Origin: Staphylococcus piscifermentans
Lineage (GTDB): Bacteria > Bacillota > Bacilli > Staphylococcales > Staphylococcaceae
DNA: 64,000 nucleotides
Assembly: GCF_900186985.1 (NCBI RefSeq)
Contig: NZ_LT906447.1
Coordinates: 1,860,001-1,924,000 of the forward strand
Direction: 5' to 3'
The notes under the pieces were generated by a model. That model was given only the letters and a program-made list of their open reading frames with translations. It did no database searches and had not been told where the DNA came from. The position numbers were made by a program, and so were the translations under genes. Below, piece after piece: positions 46,980-56,347 of the stretch (positions are counted from its first letter, which is position 1; every line of letters begins with the position of its first letter).

Positions 46980-47891
46980 TTAAATCATATTGATTAAAGA
47001 AATTACTACAACTAATGCAAAGAATAACACTAAATAATTCAGTGAGTAAACAAACATTAAAGTAGCCCATTTCATATGATCAGATTTCTTTTTATAACTT
47101 GTAAATCCAAGATAAATCCAACCTAAGTTCAATAATGTCGCCAATCCGATAAATACTGGACCTAAATCACTTAATAAGAATGGTAATGGCAATAATAAAA
47201 CTAACCATACAAACATACCGATTCTTGTACGATTAAATCCTTTAACTGATGGCAGCATTGGAATATTCGCAGCTGAATATTCATCTTGGCGTTTAATCGC
47301 TAATGCATAGAAATGGATCGGTTGCCAACAGAAAATGACTAAGAATAATGCAATTGCTGTCATACTTAACTGTCCCTCGATTGCTGTCCAGCCGATTAAC
47401 GGCGGTACTGCTCCAGGAAACGCTCCAATTACAGTATTCCAAGTTGTGTGTCGTTTAGACCAGATTGAGTAAAACGATACATAACCGATCATCCCCATTA
47501 AACCGATAACGCCTGATGGTATGTTGAGAATAAATAGAGCAATTTCTCCGATAACCATCATGCCGAAACTTAAAATCAATAAATTTTTATTTGAAATTCT
47601 GTCATTAACTGTGGGTCTTCCCTGTTTACTAGGCATAATGCGGTCAATATCTTGGTCATAATAGTTATTGAGTGCACATGCGCCCCCCATGATGAGTGTA
47701 GATCCGATCAGCATTAACAAAATTTGCGGTATAGATGATAGGAAGGAATGATTCGCCAATACAATTGCAAGCCATGAACCCGCAAATGCAGGAATCAGGT
47801 TACCTTGGACGAGTCCCATTTTTATAATCGTCTTTAATTCTTTGAAGGTAACGCGCCCAGAAGTTTGCGACAAAGTGTGTCCTTTATCCAT
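46980..47891 (-). CDS. ctaB: Protoheme IX farnesyltransferase (heme O synthase)
   Basis: UbiA-family membrane prenyltransferase that farnesylates heme B to heme O for aa3-type oxidase. The first Asp-rich motif is in [12 protein letters not shown] (about 75-86) with KQGRP, and a second is in [14 protein letters not shown]. There are about nine hydrophobic helices. The ATG at 47891 follows AAGGAGGGGCATT and gives 303 residues; the extended upstream frame is rejected. It is divergent from ctaA, the next step to heme A. Confidence 0.96.
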   Translation of the reverse strand: MDKGHTLSQTSGRVTFKELKTIIKMGLVQGNLIPAFAGSWLAIVLANHSFLSSIPQILLMLIGSTLIMGGACALNNYYDQDIDRIMPSKQGRPTVNDRISNKNLLILSFGMMVIGEIALFILNIPSGVIGLMGMIGYVSFYSIWSKRHTTWNTVIGAFPGAVPPLIGWTAIEGQLSMTAIALFLVIFCWQPIHFYALAIKRQDEYSAANIPMLPSVKGFNRTRIGMFVWLVLLLPLPFLLSDLGPVFIGLATLLNLGWIYLGFTSYKKKSDHMKWATLMFVYSLNYLVLFFALVVVISLINMI

Positions 47892-47968
47892 AATGCCCCT
47901 CCTTAAAATATTCATATAATACTATGATAAAGCAAAAGGTAACTATTGACTAGATTAAATGAGACAAA

Positions 47969-48013
47969 TTTGTGACACTTTATCGACATTACAAATCGTC
48001 ATTTTTGTGACAC
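47969..48013. promoter_or_regulatory. Direct repeats TTTGTGACAC between ctaB and ctaA
   Basis: Two exact copies (47969-47978 and 48004-48013) lie 35 bases apart. ResD sites of the TTTGTGAAT type control ctaA/ctaB in B. subtilis, and SrrA is the staphylococcal counterpart; the link here is inference. A GGCTGGGGCAT/ATGCCCTGCC hairpin follows at about 48100-48127 in the ctaA leader. Confidence 0.4.
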
Positions 48014-48162
48014 AAATTCAAAGTGTCAGCTATTAAAATCTATGACAATTATTGATATAATGTTTATAAATCTTTACAATTTATTTGAATGACAACACAG
48101 GCTGGGGCATCTTTACTATGCCCTGCCTTTAATTATGTTAATAATCAGTGGGGTGTTTAAAA

Positions 48163-49089
48163 TTGTTTAAAAAGCGTAACCTTAAATGGTTATCAATTTT
48201 AGCAACGATTATTATGGCATGGGTACAATTAGGGGGCGCGTTAGTTACAAAAACGGGCTCGGCAAACGGTTGCGGGTCTTCATGGCCTTTATGTCATGGT
48301 GCACTTTTACCGCAGAACTTGCCTATAGATACTATAATCGAACTCAGTCACAGAGCAACTTCTGCATTGTCTTTAATCGTTGTATTATGGTTGGTAATTA
48401 CAGCATGGAAGAACATCGGGTATATTAAAGAAGTTAAACCATTAAGTATTATCAGCGTAGGTTTCTTGCTGATTCAAGCACTTGTTGGTGCAGCTGCAGT
48501 ATTATGGCAGCAAAATGATTATGTACTTGCTTTGCATTTCGGTATTTCACTTATCAGCTTCTCTTCAGTCTTTGTCTTAACATTAATTATCTTTGATGTT
48601 GACCAAAAATATGAAGCTAACAAAGTTCATATCGACCGCAAATTACGTATTTATACATGGACAATGGCAATTTGTCTTTATGTCGGAATTTATACTGGCG
48701 CTTTAGTACGTCACACTAAATCTTCTATGGCATACGGTTCTTGGCCGTTACCATTTGCTGATTTAATTCCGCATACAGAACAAGACTGGGTACAACTTGC
48801 ACACAGAACTTTAGCTTTGATTGCAAGTATCAGTGTATTCTTAGCCTTTAATTATGCAATCAAGCATTATCAAAATAACCGTACTATCCGTTATGGATAT
48901 ACAGCCGCTTTATTATTGATTATCTTGCAAATCATTACAGGTGCCTTATCCATCTTCACACACGTTAATCTTTTAATCGCGTTATTGCACGCCTTGATTA
49001 TTACGTTTGAATTCGGCCTCATCGCCTACTTCATCTTGCTGATGTTGCGTACGAAGCGGGTAGAAAAAGCTAAAAATAATGCCTATTAA
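48163..49089 (+). CDS. ctaA: Heme A synthase
   Basis: Membrane oxidase that converts heme O to heme A. It has eight hydrophobic helices. [10 protein letters not shown] carries the Cys pair (Cys37, Cys44) of the Bacillus-type enzyme, and heme-ligand His residues lie in [20 protein letters not shown] and ALLHAL. The start is a TTG at 48163, seven bases after GGGGTG; it gives [10 protein letters not shown] and 309 residues, in line with S. aureus CtaA. The earlier GTG is the ribosome site itself. Confidence 0.95.
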   Translation: MFKKRNLKWLSILATIIMAWVQLGGALVTKTGSANGCGSSWPLCHGALLPQNLPIDTIIELSHRATSALSLIVVLWLVITAWKNIGYIKEVKPLSIISVGFLLIQALVGAAAVLWQQNDYVLALHFGISLISFSSVFVLTLIIFDVDQKYEANKVHIDRKLRIYTWTMAICLYVGIYTGALVRHTKSSMAYGSWPLPFADLIPHTEQDWVQLAHRTLALIASISVFLAFNYAIKHYQNNRTIRYGYTAALLLIILQIITGALSIFTHVNLLIALLHALIITFEFGLIAYFILLMLRTKRVEKAKNNAY

Positions 49090-49096
49090 AAAAATT

Positions 49097-49268
49097 AACT
49101 CTGGGAGCGGGACATTATATGGTCTCGCTTCCTATTTTTTGAAGTGGCAGTAGCTATCTGAATAGAAAATGCGCTTGTTCCAAGCTTTTTCTATTCTAGC
49201 TAGCCTTGCCGGGACGGGAAGACGAAATAATTTTAATCAAAAATTATTTCTGTCCCGCTCCCAGAGTT
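49097..49268 (-). repeat. Dispersed intergenic repeat, A-B form, inside an 18-bp inverted repeat
   Basis: Perfect 18-base arms (49097-49114 AACTCTGGGAGCGGGACA; 49251-49268) enclose one B unit (49146-49183, 38 bases) and one A unit, in the opposite orientation to the 44.2-kb copy. The whole can fold into one long hairpin just after ctaA. Confidence 0.85.
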
Positions 49269-49314
49269 TTTTGTCTGATTGCTTACTATCCCCTATTAAA
49301 TATCTTGAACGTCA

Positions 49315-49356
49315 AAAAGGACTAGAAAGAAGCCAAGCTATCTTTCTAGTCCTTTT
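49315..49356. terminator. Strong bidirectional terminator
   Basis: 16-base perfect arms (AAAAGGACTAGAAAGA and its complement) around a 10-base loop. Confidence 0.82.
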
Positions 49357-49441
49357 GTTTCGCAATCTAATATGAAGTTATTTTCAAATATCCAGAGCAA
49401 GGTCTGAGACAAAATAATGTTTCAGATCATGTTTGCTATAA

Positions 49442-52400
49442 TTATTCATCTTTTTCCAATTCTACTAATAAATCTCCAGTTTGAATACCTTCACCATCTG
49501 TCACCGTCACTTTTTTCACTGTTCCAGCAAATGGCGCTTGTACTGTTGTTTCCATCTTCATTGCTTCAGTAATCAATAATGCTTGACCCGCATCTACATG
49601 ATCACCCACAGCCACTTTCACTTCAGATACCGTACCAGGCATTTGGGCTCCAATATGATTTGGGTTAGATTTGTCTGCTTTAGGTTTGACAGTCGCATCC
49701 GTTTTCACATTTTCATCTTGAATTTTAATTTGACGCGTTTGACCATTCATAATAAAGAAGATAGTTCTGATACCTTTATCATCCGGCTCAGTAATCGCTT
49801 CTAAGGTAATAATCAAAGTTTTACCTTTATCAATTTCAACCTCTACTGTTTCTCCAACATTCATACCAAAGAAGAAAGTTGGCGTATCCAATAATGAGAT
49901 ATTACCGAATTGTTCTTTAGTATTGATATATTGTTCATATACTTTCGGATAAATTGCATAACTGATTAAATCTTGGTCAGTAACAGGTTTTTCTTGTTTA
50001 GCTTGCAATTCTTCACGTAAGGCTTCGAAATCAATCGCTTGTAAATATTCTCCAGGACGTTCAGTTAATGGCTCTTGACCTTTCAGAACGACTTTTTGCA
50101 ACTCTTTGTTGAAGCCGCTTGTCGGTTGGCCGATTTCGCCTTTAAAGAAAGAAACAACTGATTCTGGGAAGTCGAGTTTGTAACCATCTTTAATGACATC
50201 TTCTTCATTCAAATCATTTTGTACCATATATAAGGCCATGTCGCCGACAACTTTAGATGAAGGTGTTACTTTGACAATATCACCAAATAAGAAGTTCACA
50301 CGACGATACATATCTTTCACTTCGTGGAAACGATTACCCAGTCCTAAGCTTTTCGCTTGTTGGTTCAAGTTAGAATATTGACCGCCAGGCATTTCATATT
50401 GATAGATTTCTGTGTTCGGTGATTTGAAATCACTTTCAAAGTCGCTGTAGTAATGACGGACAGTATCCCAGTATTGGCCTAATCGTTCTAAGCCTTCAAT
50501 ATTAGTACGCGCATCTCTGCCGAAACCGTTCAATGCATAGTATAAAGAGTTGGCACTTGGCTGACTTGTTAATCCGCTCATAGAAGATACCGCTGTGTCA
50601 ATCACATCTACACCTGCATCAGCAGCTTGTTTATATACTAAAATACCATTACCGCTTGTATCATGCGTATGCAAATGGATTGGCAAGTTAATCGCCGCTT
50701 TCAATTCACCGACTAATTCAAAGGCTGCTTTCGGTTTCAATAAACCAGCCATGTCTTTAATCGCTAAAATATGGAAACCTTCTCTTTCCAGTTCTTTTGC
50801 TAAGTTGACATAGTACTCCAATGTAAAGATGTTAGAGCGTGCCGGATCTAAAATATCACCTGTATAACAAATTGTACCTTCAGAAATTTTGCCCGCTTCT
50901 TGCACCGCTTCATTCGCAACTTTCATTTGATCCAACCAGTTCAATGAATCGAAAATACGGAAGACATCGATACCTGCTTCAGCACTTTCCTTCACAAATT
51001 TCTTAATCACATTATCCGGATAATTTTTATAACCTACTGCATTAGAAGCACGCAGCAGCATTTGGAACAATACATTCGGAATCGCAGTACGTAATTTTTC
51101 TAATCTTTCCCAAGGGTTTTCTTTTAAGAAATTATAAGCAACATCAAACGTTGCCCCGCCCCACATTTCAAGTGAGAAAGCATCCTGCAGAATTTCAGCC
51201 GTTTCAGAAGCAATCGCTAGAATATCATTCGTACGCACACGCGTCGCAAGCAATGATTGGTGTGCGTCACGGAAAGTAGTATCTGTAATCAACACATCAT
51301 CTTGCTTCAACAACCAATCCGCTACCGCTTTCGGACCTTGTTCATCTAATAATTGTTTCGTACCTCGTAATTGGTTAATTTCAGCTTGCGGAATTTGTTT
51401 AATATGCGGACGTTCAAAATCCGGTTTAGGACGTTTTTCTACATTCGGGAAGCCGTTTATCGTAACATTTCCGATATATTCTAGCGTCTTAGTTCCACGG
51501 TCTTGTGTCGCTTGAATATTAAACAATTCAGGTGTTTCTTCGATAAATTTAGTTGTATAATCGCCTTCTTGGAATTGTTTATTACGAATCACATTAATTA
51601 AGAATGGAATATTAGTTTTCACGCCACGAATACGCATTTCGCGCAATGAACGATCCATCTTTTCAATCGTTTGTTTGAAAGTCATCGCGTACGTCGATAA
51701 TTTCACTAATAACGAATCATAATAAGGTGAGATTTCCGCTCCTTGGAAACCGTCTCCGGCATCCAAACGTACACCGAAACCGCCACTAGAACGATAAGCA
51801 ATGATGTGACCAGTATCCGGCATGAAATCATTTTCCGGATCTTCTGTAGTAATACGACATTGAATTGCATAGCCCAATGTTTGAATATCCTCTTGGCGAG
51901 GCATCCCGATTTCTTCGCCAAATAAACTTTCACCATCTGCGACGAGAATTTGCGTTTTCACAATATCAATACCTGTAATCATTTCAGTAATCGTATGTTC
52001 AACTTGGACACGTGGATTGACTTCAATGAAATAGAAATCATCGCCAGAAACCAAGAATTCAACAGTTCCGGCATTCACATAACCTACATTATTCATCAAT
52101 TGTAAAGCCGCTTCGCAGATACGTTCGCGCAAGCCTTCGTCCAATCCAACAGATGGTGCCACTTCGACTACCTTTTGATGACGACGTTGAACCGAACAAT
52201 CACGTTCATACAAGTGGACAATATGGCCTTCAGAATCACCCATGATCTGCACTTCAATATGCTTCGGCTCATTAATATATTTTTCAATATACACTTCACT
52301 ATTGCCGAAAGACTTTTCAGCTTCAGATTTCGCACGAGAAAATGCTTCTTCCAGCTCATCTTCACTATTCACAATACGCATACCTTTACCGCCGCCGCCA

Positions 52401-52891
52401 CTTGTGGCTTTAATCATCAACGGATAACCCGCCTCTTTCGCAAAGTCCGCTGCCTTATGATAATCCTCGATAGGGCCATCTGTACCCGGAATTACCGGTA
52501 ATCCCGCTTCAATCGCAGTTGCACGCGCCTTGACCTTGTCTCCGAACATATCCAAATGCTTCAATTCAGGTCCGACAAAGATAATACCTTCTTCCGCACA
52601 ACGACGTGCAAACGTTTCATTTTCACTTAAGAAACCATAACCAGGATGAATCGCATCCACACCAGCATTCTTCGCCACTTGAATAATACGTTCAATATTC
52701 AAATAACTATCTGCTGGCCCTAAATCTTCACCGACCAAATAAGATTCATCCGCCTTGTTTCTATGTAATGAACCCTTGTCCTCATTCGAATAAATCGCTA
52801 CCGTTTTAATATTCAACTCAGTTGCCGCACGGAAAATACGAATCGCAATTTCACCACGGTTAGCAACCATTAACTTATTAATCTTCTTCAA
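49442..52891 (-). CDS. pyc: Pyruvate carboxylase
   Basis: Biotin enzyme that makes oxaloacetate from pyruvate, refilling the TCA cycle that sdhCAB serves. It has a biotin carboxylase domain (about 1-460, ATP-grasp GGGGKGM), carboxyltransferase domain (DTTFRDAHQSLLATRVRT, about 530-800), an allosteric/tetramerisation region and a C-terminal biotinyl domain with the attachment Lys in EAMKMET (about 1112). The start is a TTG at 52891 eight bases after GGGGGT, giving MKKINKLMVANRGEIAIR and 1149 residues, as in S. aureus. It is a single-gene unit with a leader of about 200 bases. Confidence 0.97.
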   Translation of the reverse strand: MKKINKLMVANRGEIAIRIFRAATELNIKTVAIYSNEDKGSLHRNKADESYLVGEDLGPADSYLNIERIIQVAKNAGVDAIHPGYGFLSENETFARRCAEEGIIFVGPELKHLDMFGDKVKARATAIEAGLPVIPGTDGPIEDYHKAADFAKEAGYPLMIKATSGGGGKGMRIVNSEDELEEAFSRAKSEAEKSFGNSEVYIEKYINEPKHIEVQIMGDSEGHIVHLYERDCSVQRRHQKVVEVAPSVGLDEGLRERICEAALQLMNNVGYVNAGTVEFLVSGDDFYFIEVNPRVQVEHTITEMITGIDIVKTQILVADGESLFGEEIGMPRQEDIQTLGYAIQCRITTEDPENDFMPDTGHIIAYRSSGGFGVRLDAGDGFQGAEISPYYDSLLVKLSTYAMTFKQTIEKMDRSLREMRIRGVKTNIPFLINVIRNKQFQEGDYTTKFIEETPELFNIQATQDRGTKTLEYIGNVTINGFPNVEKRPKPDFERPHIKQIPQAEINQLRGTKQLLDEQGPKAVADWLLKQDDVLITDTTFRDAHQSLLATRVRTNDILAIASETAEILQDAFSLEMWGGATFDVAYNFLKENPWERLEKLRTAIPNVLFQMLLRASNAVGYKNYPDNVIKKFVKESAEAGIDVFRIFDSLNWLDQMKVANEAVQEAGKISEGTICYTGDILDPARSNIFTLEYYVNLAKELEREGFHILAIKDMAGLLKPKAAFELVGELKAAINLPIHLHTHDTSGNGILVYKQAADAGVDVIDTAVSSMSGLTSQPSANSLYYALNGFGRDARTNIEGLERLGQYWDTVRHYYSDFESDFKSPNTEIYQYEMPGGQYSNLNQQAKSLGLGNRFHEVKDMYRRVNFLFGDIVKVTPSSKVVGDMALYMVQNDLNEEDVIKDGYKLDFPESVVSFFKGEIGQPTSGFNKELQKVVLKGQEPLTERPGEYLQAIDFEALREELQAKQEKPVTDQDLISYAIYPKVYEQYINTKEQFGNISLLDTPTFFFGMNVGETVEVEIDKGKTLIITLEAITEPDDKGIRTIFFIMNGQTRQIKIQDENVKTDATVKPKADKSNPNHIGAQMPGTVSEVKVAVGDHVDAGQALLITEAMKMETTVQAPFAGTVKKVTVTDGEGIQTGDLLVELEKDE

Positions 52892-53067
52892 TGACACTTA
52901 CCCCCATCTGAATTATTAGAATTTTCAAAACCCTTAATGTGCACAAAATCCTTGAAACACGAACATTCAAGTTCAACTTCAACCTCTTACTGCTGAAAAA
53001 GAAACCCTTTGAAATCCCTTTTTCAATTAAAATATCCCCCTGTTCAAGTTACATTTATAGTAATAAT

Positions 53068-53081
53068 TCTACTTTAGTAGA
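53068..53081. promoter_or_regulatory. Short palindrome in the pyc leader
   Basis: TCTACT and AGTAGA arms around TT, about 20-35 bases downstream of the possible -10; perhaps an operator. No regulator is recognised. Confidence 0.3.
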
Positions 53082-53271
53082 TGTATTAAACAGTATACCC
53101 CTATTATATCACATAACCTTATCAACCATAATAATTATTATTTATATGTTTCTTCAACACTAATCATGTTTACTTAATTTGAAAGCCTTAACATTTTTGA
53201 GGTAACTTTTTAAAATGTTTGTATTTTGTTAATTAATTTTATATAAAGGTTTACATTCGACACAAAAAACA

Positions 53272-53301
53272 GGGGTTGGAACAATGTTTTGTCCCAACCC
53301 C
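53272..53301 (-). terminator. Terminator after ftsW
   Basis: GGGGTTGG and CCAACCCC arms with ACA/TGT inside; TGTTTTTTGTG follows on the minus strand. Confidence 0.85.
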
Positions 53302-53311
53302 CAAAAGCGTT

Positions 53312-54532
53312 TTAATATTTTCTTGGTATATCAACATGTTGCTGCTTTGCTCGTTTCTTATCCAACTTAATTTGTTTAGCCGTAATTAAGAGCAGTCCTA
53401 AAGCGATACTTAATGCAATCATGGAAGAGCCCCCGAAACTGATAAACGGTAATGGCACACCTGTTAAAGGAATAAGTGCTGAAATACCACCCAAGTTGAC
53501 GAACGTTTGACTTCCAATATAGCTCGCAATACCGACACAAACTAACTTATAGAAATAGGAAGTCGTTTGAGATGCTAACCGGAATGCACGATACACAATA
53601 AAGAACAATAGCCCTAGTACTAGCATTCCGCCGACTAATCCTAATTCCTCACAAATCACTGCGAAGATAAAGTCAGTATGCGGTTCAGGTAAGTAACCTA
53701 GTTTCAGCACACTGTTGCCCAATCCTTTACCGAATAATCCTCCGTTACCAATAGCCATAAGCGAGTTCGCGACGTGGTAACCTGTTCCAGATTCGTATTT
53801 AAAAGGATTCGTTACAATACTGAAACGCGCTACTAAGTATGGAGGCAGTAAGCCTAGTAATGCAGCACCACCAAATATGACGATGCCTAAAATAAAAATA
53901 CCTATGCCATATTTCAATACTTGTTTTACCCAAATACCTGCATAAAACAAAATTGAAAAGAAGATGATTAAAATCAACATCGTTTGACCAACGTCTTTTT
54001 GTAAAAATACTAATCCTACACAAAGGAGAATAAATATAATCGGTCCTCTAATCAACTTAGAATTCGTAAATACTTGAGGCCGCTTCTTATTAATCATATA
54101 AGGCAAATATAAAATAATAGCAATTTTTAATAATTCAGAAGCTTGCAGGTTCATGAAGCCGAGGTTGATCCAACTTTTAGACCCGTTGATATCTTTCCCT
54201 ATCAAGAGCGTCGCAAATAACAATATAAAGATAATGAACATCATACCTTGTTGTACTTTTTTCTGCTGCAAGAATTTAACGTTCATGAAAAATGCCATAA
54301 AGAAGACTATGATAAAGCTCATAATGACATACATTAACTGTCTTGTGTAAAAATAAGTGCCTGATACAGGTATGCCGCCGGTCAGTGTACCTTTTGTCGC
54401 AGCAACCATACTGGCACTGTAAACCATAATTAAACCGATTAAACAAAGCGTTATGTAAGTAATGACAAGCGGATAATCGATAAATTTCGAGTATTTTGCC
54501 ACATGTCGAAAGATTGCTTTTAAATTATTCAT
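53312..54532 (-). CDS. ftsW: Septal peptidoglycan glycosyltransferase FtsW
   Basis: SEDS-family polymerase that extends septal glycan from lipid II, paired with PBP1 encoded earlier in this window. There are about ten hydrophobic segments. GSKSWINLGFMNLQASELLKIA holds the conserved ASELLK segment, QKDVGQTMLI is the catalytic Asp region, and GVPLPFISFGGSSMIA is the C-terminal SEDS motif. The 406 residues are typical. It is a separate unit between pyc and ylaN, far from the dcw cluster, as in S. aureus. Confidence 0.95.
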   Translation of the reverse strand: MNNLKAIFRHVAKYSKFIDYPLVITYITLCLIGLIMVYSASMVAATKGTLTGGIPVSGTYFYTRQLMYVIMSFIIVFFMAFFMNVKFLQQKKVQQGMMFIIFILLFATLLIGKDINGSKSWINLGFMNLQASELLKIAIILYLPYMINKKRPQVFTNSKLIRGPIIFILLCVGLVFLQKDVGQTMLILIIFFSILFYAGIWVKQVLKYGIGIFILGIVIFGGAALLGLLPPYLVARFSIVTNPFKYESGTGYHVANSLMAIGNGGLFGKGLGNSVLKLGYLPEPHTDFIFAVICEELGLVGGMLVLGLLFFIVYRAFRLASQTTSYFYKLVCVGIASYIGSQTFVNLGGISALIPLTGVPLPFISFGGSSMIALSIALGLLLITAKQIKLDKKRAKQQHVDIPRKY

Positions 54533-54698
54533 TTTAGTTAATCATCCAATTCTAATATTTGAAAGTACTCCAAACATTCTCCTCAATCCGTTATAAATAC
54601 ACTTTACTATAATGTAAAGTTGAATTTACAATCTCTCTTTATAGAACCATAAATTTACAAAATGATGCAAGTAATTCCTATTTAGATTGATAAGAAAA

Positions 54699-54740
54699 AT
54701 CGGCTGCATCCAATCTTAAATCGATGGATAAACAGCCGAT
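54699..54740 (-). terminator. Terminator after ylaN
   Basis: ATCGGCTG and CAGCCGAT arms with ATCCA/TGGAT inside; TTTTTCTT on the minus strand follows. Confidence 0.82.
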
Positions 54741-54774
54741 GAAAATGTCTTATCTGGTGCTGATATGTTAAAAA

Positions 54775-55050
54775 TTAAACATTTGTGAATGCTTCATGAA
54801 GTTTAGACAATTCTTTTTCAAGACGCAACATAATTTCTTTGCCCATTTCAATATCAATAAGGCCTAAATTAGCTGCAAAGTCTACTTCCTTTTGCAATCC
54901 GAACATTTGTGTATCTAAAACTTCTTCGTATAATGGACATTGCGGCAATGTAAGATTATCCATCTGTACTTTAATTAATTGTAGGATGCGGTCTGCATCT
55001 TTATTTAATTGGTCATATGCCGCATTATTTATACTCTTCGTTTTAGCCAT
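54775..55050 (-). CDS. ylaN: YlaN (DUF1507/UPF0358) protein
   Basis: Small helical protein of 91 residues, essential under standard conditions in B. subtilis and S. aureus. Recent work links it to iron homeostasis through contact with Fur. It begins [22 protein letters not shown] and holds [25 protein letters not shown], the family signature with a single Cys. GGGGGAGTATGTC supports the ATG. It lies upstream of ftsW as in B. subtilis. Confidence 0.93.
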   Translation of the reverse strand: MAKTKSINNAAYDQLNKDADRILQLIKVQMDNLTLPQCPLYEEVLDTQMFGLQKEVDFAANLGLIDIEMGKEIMLRLEKELSKLHEAFTNV

Positions 55051-55186
55051 GACATACTCCCCCTATCATTTGTTGTCATATTAAAAATTTTAGCCTACTC
55101 GATACTAAATTGCAAGTAAATTTCAATTCACTTTATCCAATCTATGTTATTATATACTCAGATATAATAAAGGGGAGCGCATAATA

Positions 55187-55669
55187 ATGATACAAATTAA
55201 GGGTAACGTTAAATTTCCAATCACTTTAGATAGTACGACTTGGATTTTTGATGATCGCAAAGTCAAAATTGAAGACTTGGAAAATGGTGTTTTCGAAGGG
55301 ACAAAACCGATTGAATTCCAAAACAATCGTGCTTGGAATCGTGCCATTTTAGAAGGTCAAACTAACCCGCCAACGTTAAACTCAGAAACAAAATATAAGA
55401 AACGCGCCATGATTGAAGATACATTTGTTATCAACATGACACCTTTCTTTAAAAATGCTGAGCCGAGCGATAATGCTACTGCAATCCGTTTATCAAACGA
55501 TGAAGATTCTATTGAAATTCCAATCAGCTTATTACCATATCTATTCTTTAAATTTGCTGATCATGGTAAACGCTTATACGATGACAATGGCGTTGATAGT
55601 TTCATTTACATACCTGAAGAAGGTTACTCACATGAATTCAAACATGTGATTTATATTGAGGTGGTATAA
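55187..55669 (+). CDS. Conserved staphylococcal protein of unknown function
   Basis: Soluble 160-residue protein with no signal peptide or membrane segment. It begins MIQIKGNVKFPITLDSTTWI, has KYKKRAMIEDTFVINMTPF centrally and ends EFKHVIYIEVV. It has alternating beta and loop character. AAGGGGAGCGCATAATA upstream of the ATG is a good ribosome site. It is followed after one base by the YlaI-like gene, so they form an operon. I recall unnamed orthologues next to ylaN in staphylococci but no function. Confidence 0.82.
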   Translation: MIQIKGNVKFPITLDSTTWIFDDRKVKIEDLENGVFEGTKPIEFQNNRAWNRAILEGQTNPPTLNSETKYKKRAMIEDTFVINMTPFFKNAEPSDNATAIRLSNDEDSIEIPISLLPYLFFKFADHGKRLYDDNGVDSFIYIPEEGYSHEFKHVIYIEVV

Positions 55670-55670
55670 T

Positions 55671-55859
55671 TTGAAAAAAGTACAGTGTATCATCTGTGAT
55701 ACCGAAGTACTCATTGACGAAAATACTTTGGAGGCTAAACAGCTGAAAAATAATCCGATGCGCACGTTTATGTGCGGCGAATGCAAAAGCCGTTTAGATG
55801 TTCCAAAGCAACGTAATAATTTCTACCAAGAAAATAACGAATTTCATTTTAATGAATAG
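55671..55859 (+). CDS. YlaI-like (DUF2197) zinc-ribbon protein
   Basis: A 62-residue protein with two CxxC pairs (CIICD and CGECK) about 33 residues apart, forming a probable zinc ribbon; the role is unknown. The start is set at a TTG (55671) behind GAGGTGG, which lies in the end of the previous gene; the stop TAA of that gene is one base upstream. The extended frame from 55656 would place the ribosome site within the gene. Its position between typA and ylaN matches ylaI in B. subtilis. Confidence 0.87.
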   Translation: MKKVQCIICDTEVLIDENTLEAKQLKNNPMRTFMCGECKSRLDVPKQRNNFYQENNEFHFNE

Positions 55860-55860
55860 A

Positions 55861-55896
55861 AAAAATATCGAAGACTTGCTGGTCTTCGATATTTTT
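55861..55896. terminator. Terminator after the ylaI-like gene
   Basis: AAAAATATCGAAGAC and GTCTTCGATATTTTT are perfect 15-base arms around TTGCTG(G). Confidence 0.87.
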
Positions 55897-56000
55897 TTGT
55901 CTTTATAGGGGAATATGGAGCGGATGGTTATAAGTTGGTGTGGGAAAAAGAAGATAGAGGGAGGATATTGGACACGAAGTTGACAGATAGTACTGATTCT

Positions 56001-56078
56001 AGACACTAGTATCCGAGAAGTGTCTAGAAAACCTACTATTCTAGACACTAGTTCCGCAGAAATGTCTAGATTACACAA
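56001..56078. repeat. Two copies of the 42-bp palindromic repeat
   Basis: Copies start at 56001 and 56043, each with TAGACACTAG and ATGTCTAG/GTGTCTAG arms. The spacing is exactly 42 bases, as in the 37.8-kb array; the loop sequences differ. Confidence 0.85.
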
Positions 56079-56280
56079 AAATTCTGAAGAAACAGTATCT
56101 CATCTGCCCAAAAAAGCAAAATTCTATCCTCGCCTCAACCGCTAATTCCGACAACCTTCCTCATCAACTGCCCCCTTCTCACCCGCATACTCCGCCAACC
56201 TTCCTATTCAACCGATTTCACTTTATACCCCGCCCGCATCCACATCACCCTTTCTCTCTACTCTCCACCAAAATAAAAAA

Positions 56281-56320
56281 CACGCCGGGAAGTTAGTATT
56301 CAATCTAACTTCCCGGCGTG
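56281..56320 (-). terminator. Terminator after typA
   Basis: 16-base perfect arms (CACGCCGGGAAGTTAG and complement) around an 8-base loop, with a T-run on the minus strand. Confidence 0.88.
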
Positions 56321-56347
56321 CATCGCTATCTAATAATATCTATTTTA

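Larger units (their letters stand above)
49090..49441. other. Gene-free stretch between ctaA and pyc
   Basis: It contains the inverted A-B repeat (49097-49268), a perfect 16-bp terminator (49315-49356) and a weak hairpin TCTGAGAC/GTTTCAGA near 49405-49430 that may end pyc. No gene is seen. Confidence 0.7.
52892..53311. other. pyc leader and intergenic region
   Basis: It holds the likely pyc -10 (TATAAT, 53103-53108, minus strand), a short palindrome TCTACTTTAGTAGA (53068-53081) and the ftsW terminator (53272-53301). Nothing coding is supported; the T-rich ORFs are chance. Confidence 0.6.
55860..56347. other. Gene-free stretch between the ylaI-like gene and typA
   Basis: It holds a strong terminator (55861-55896), two copies of the 42-bp repeat (56001-56078), a C-rich unexplained stretch (56100-56270) and the typA terminator (56281-56320). 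No gene is seen. Confidence 0.65.

Noticed and set aside
52939..53163. Plus-strand ORF in the pyc leader
   Set aside because: It is AT-rich chance sequence with no ribosome site, over the likely pyc promoter.
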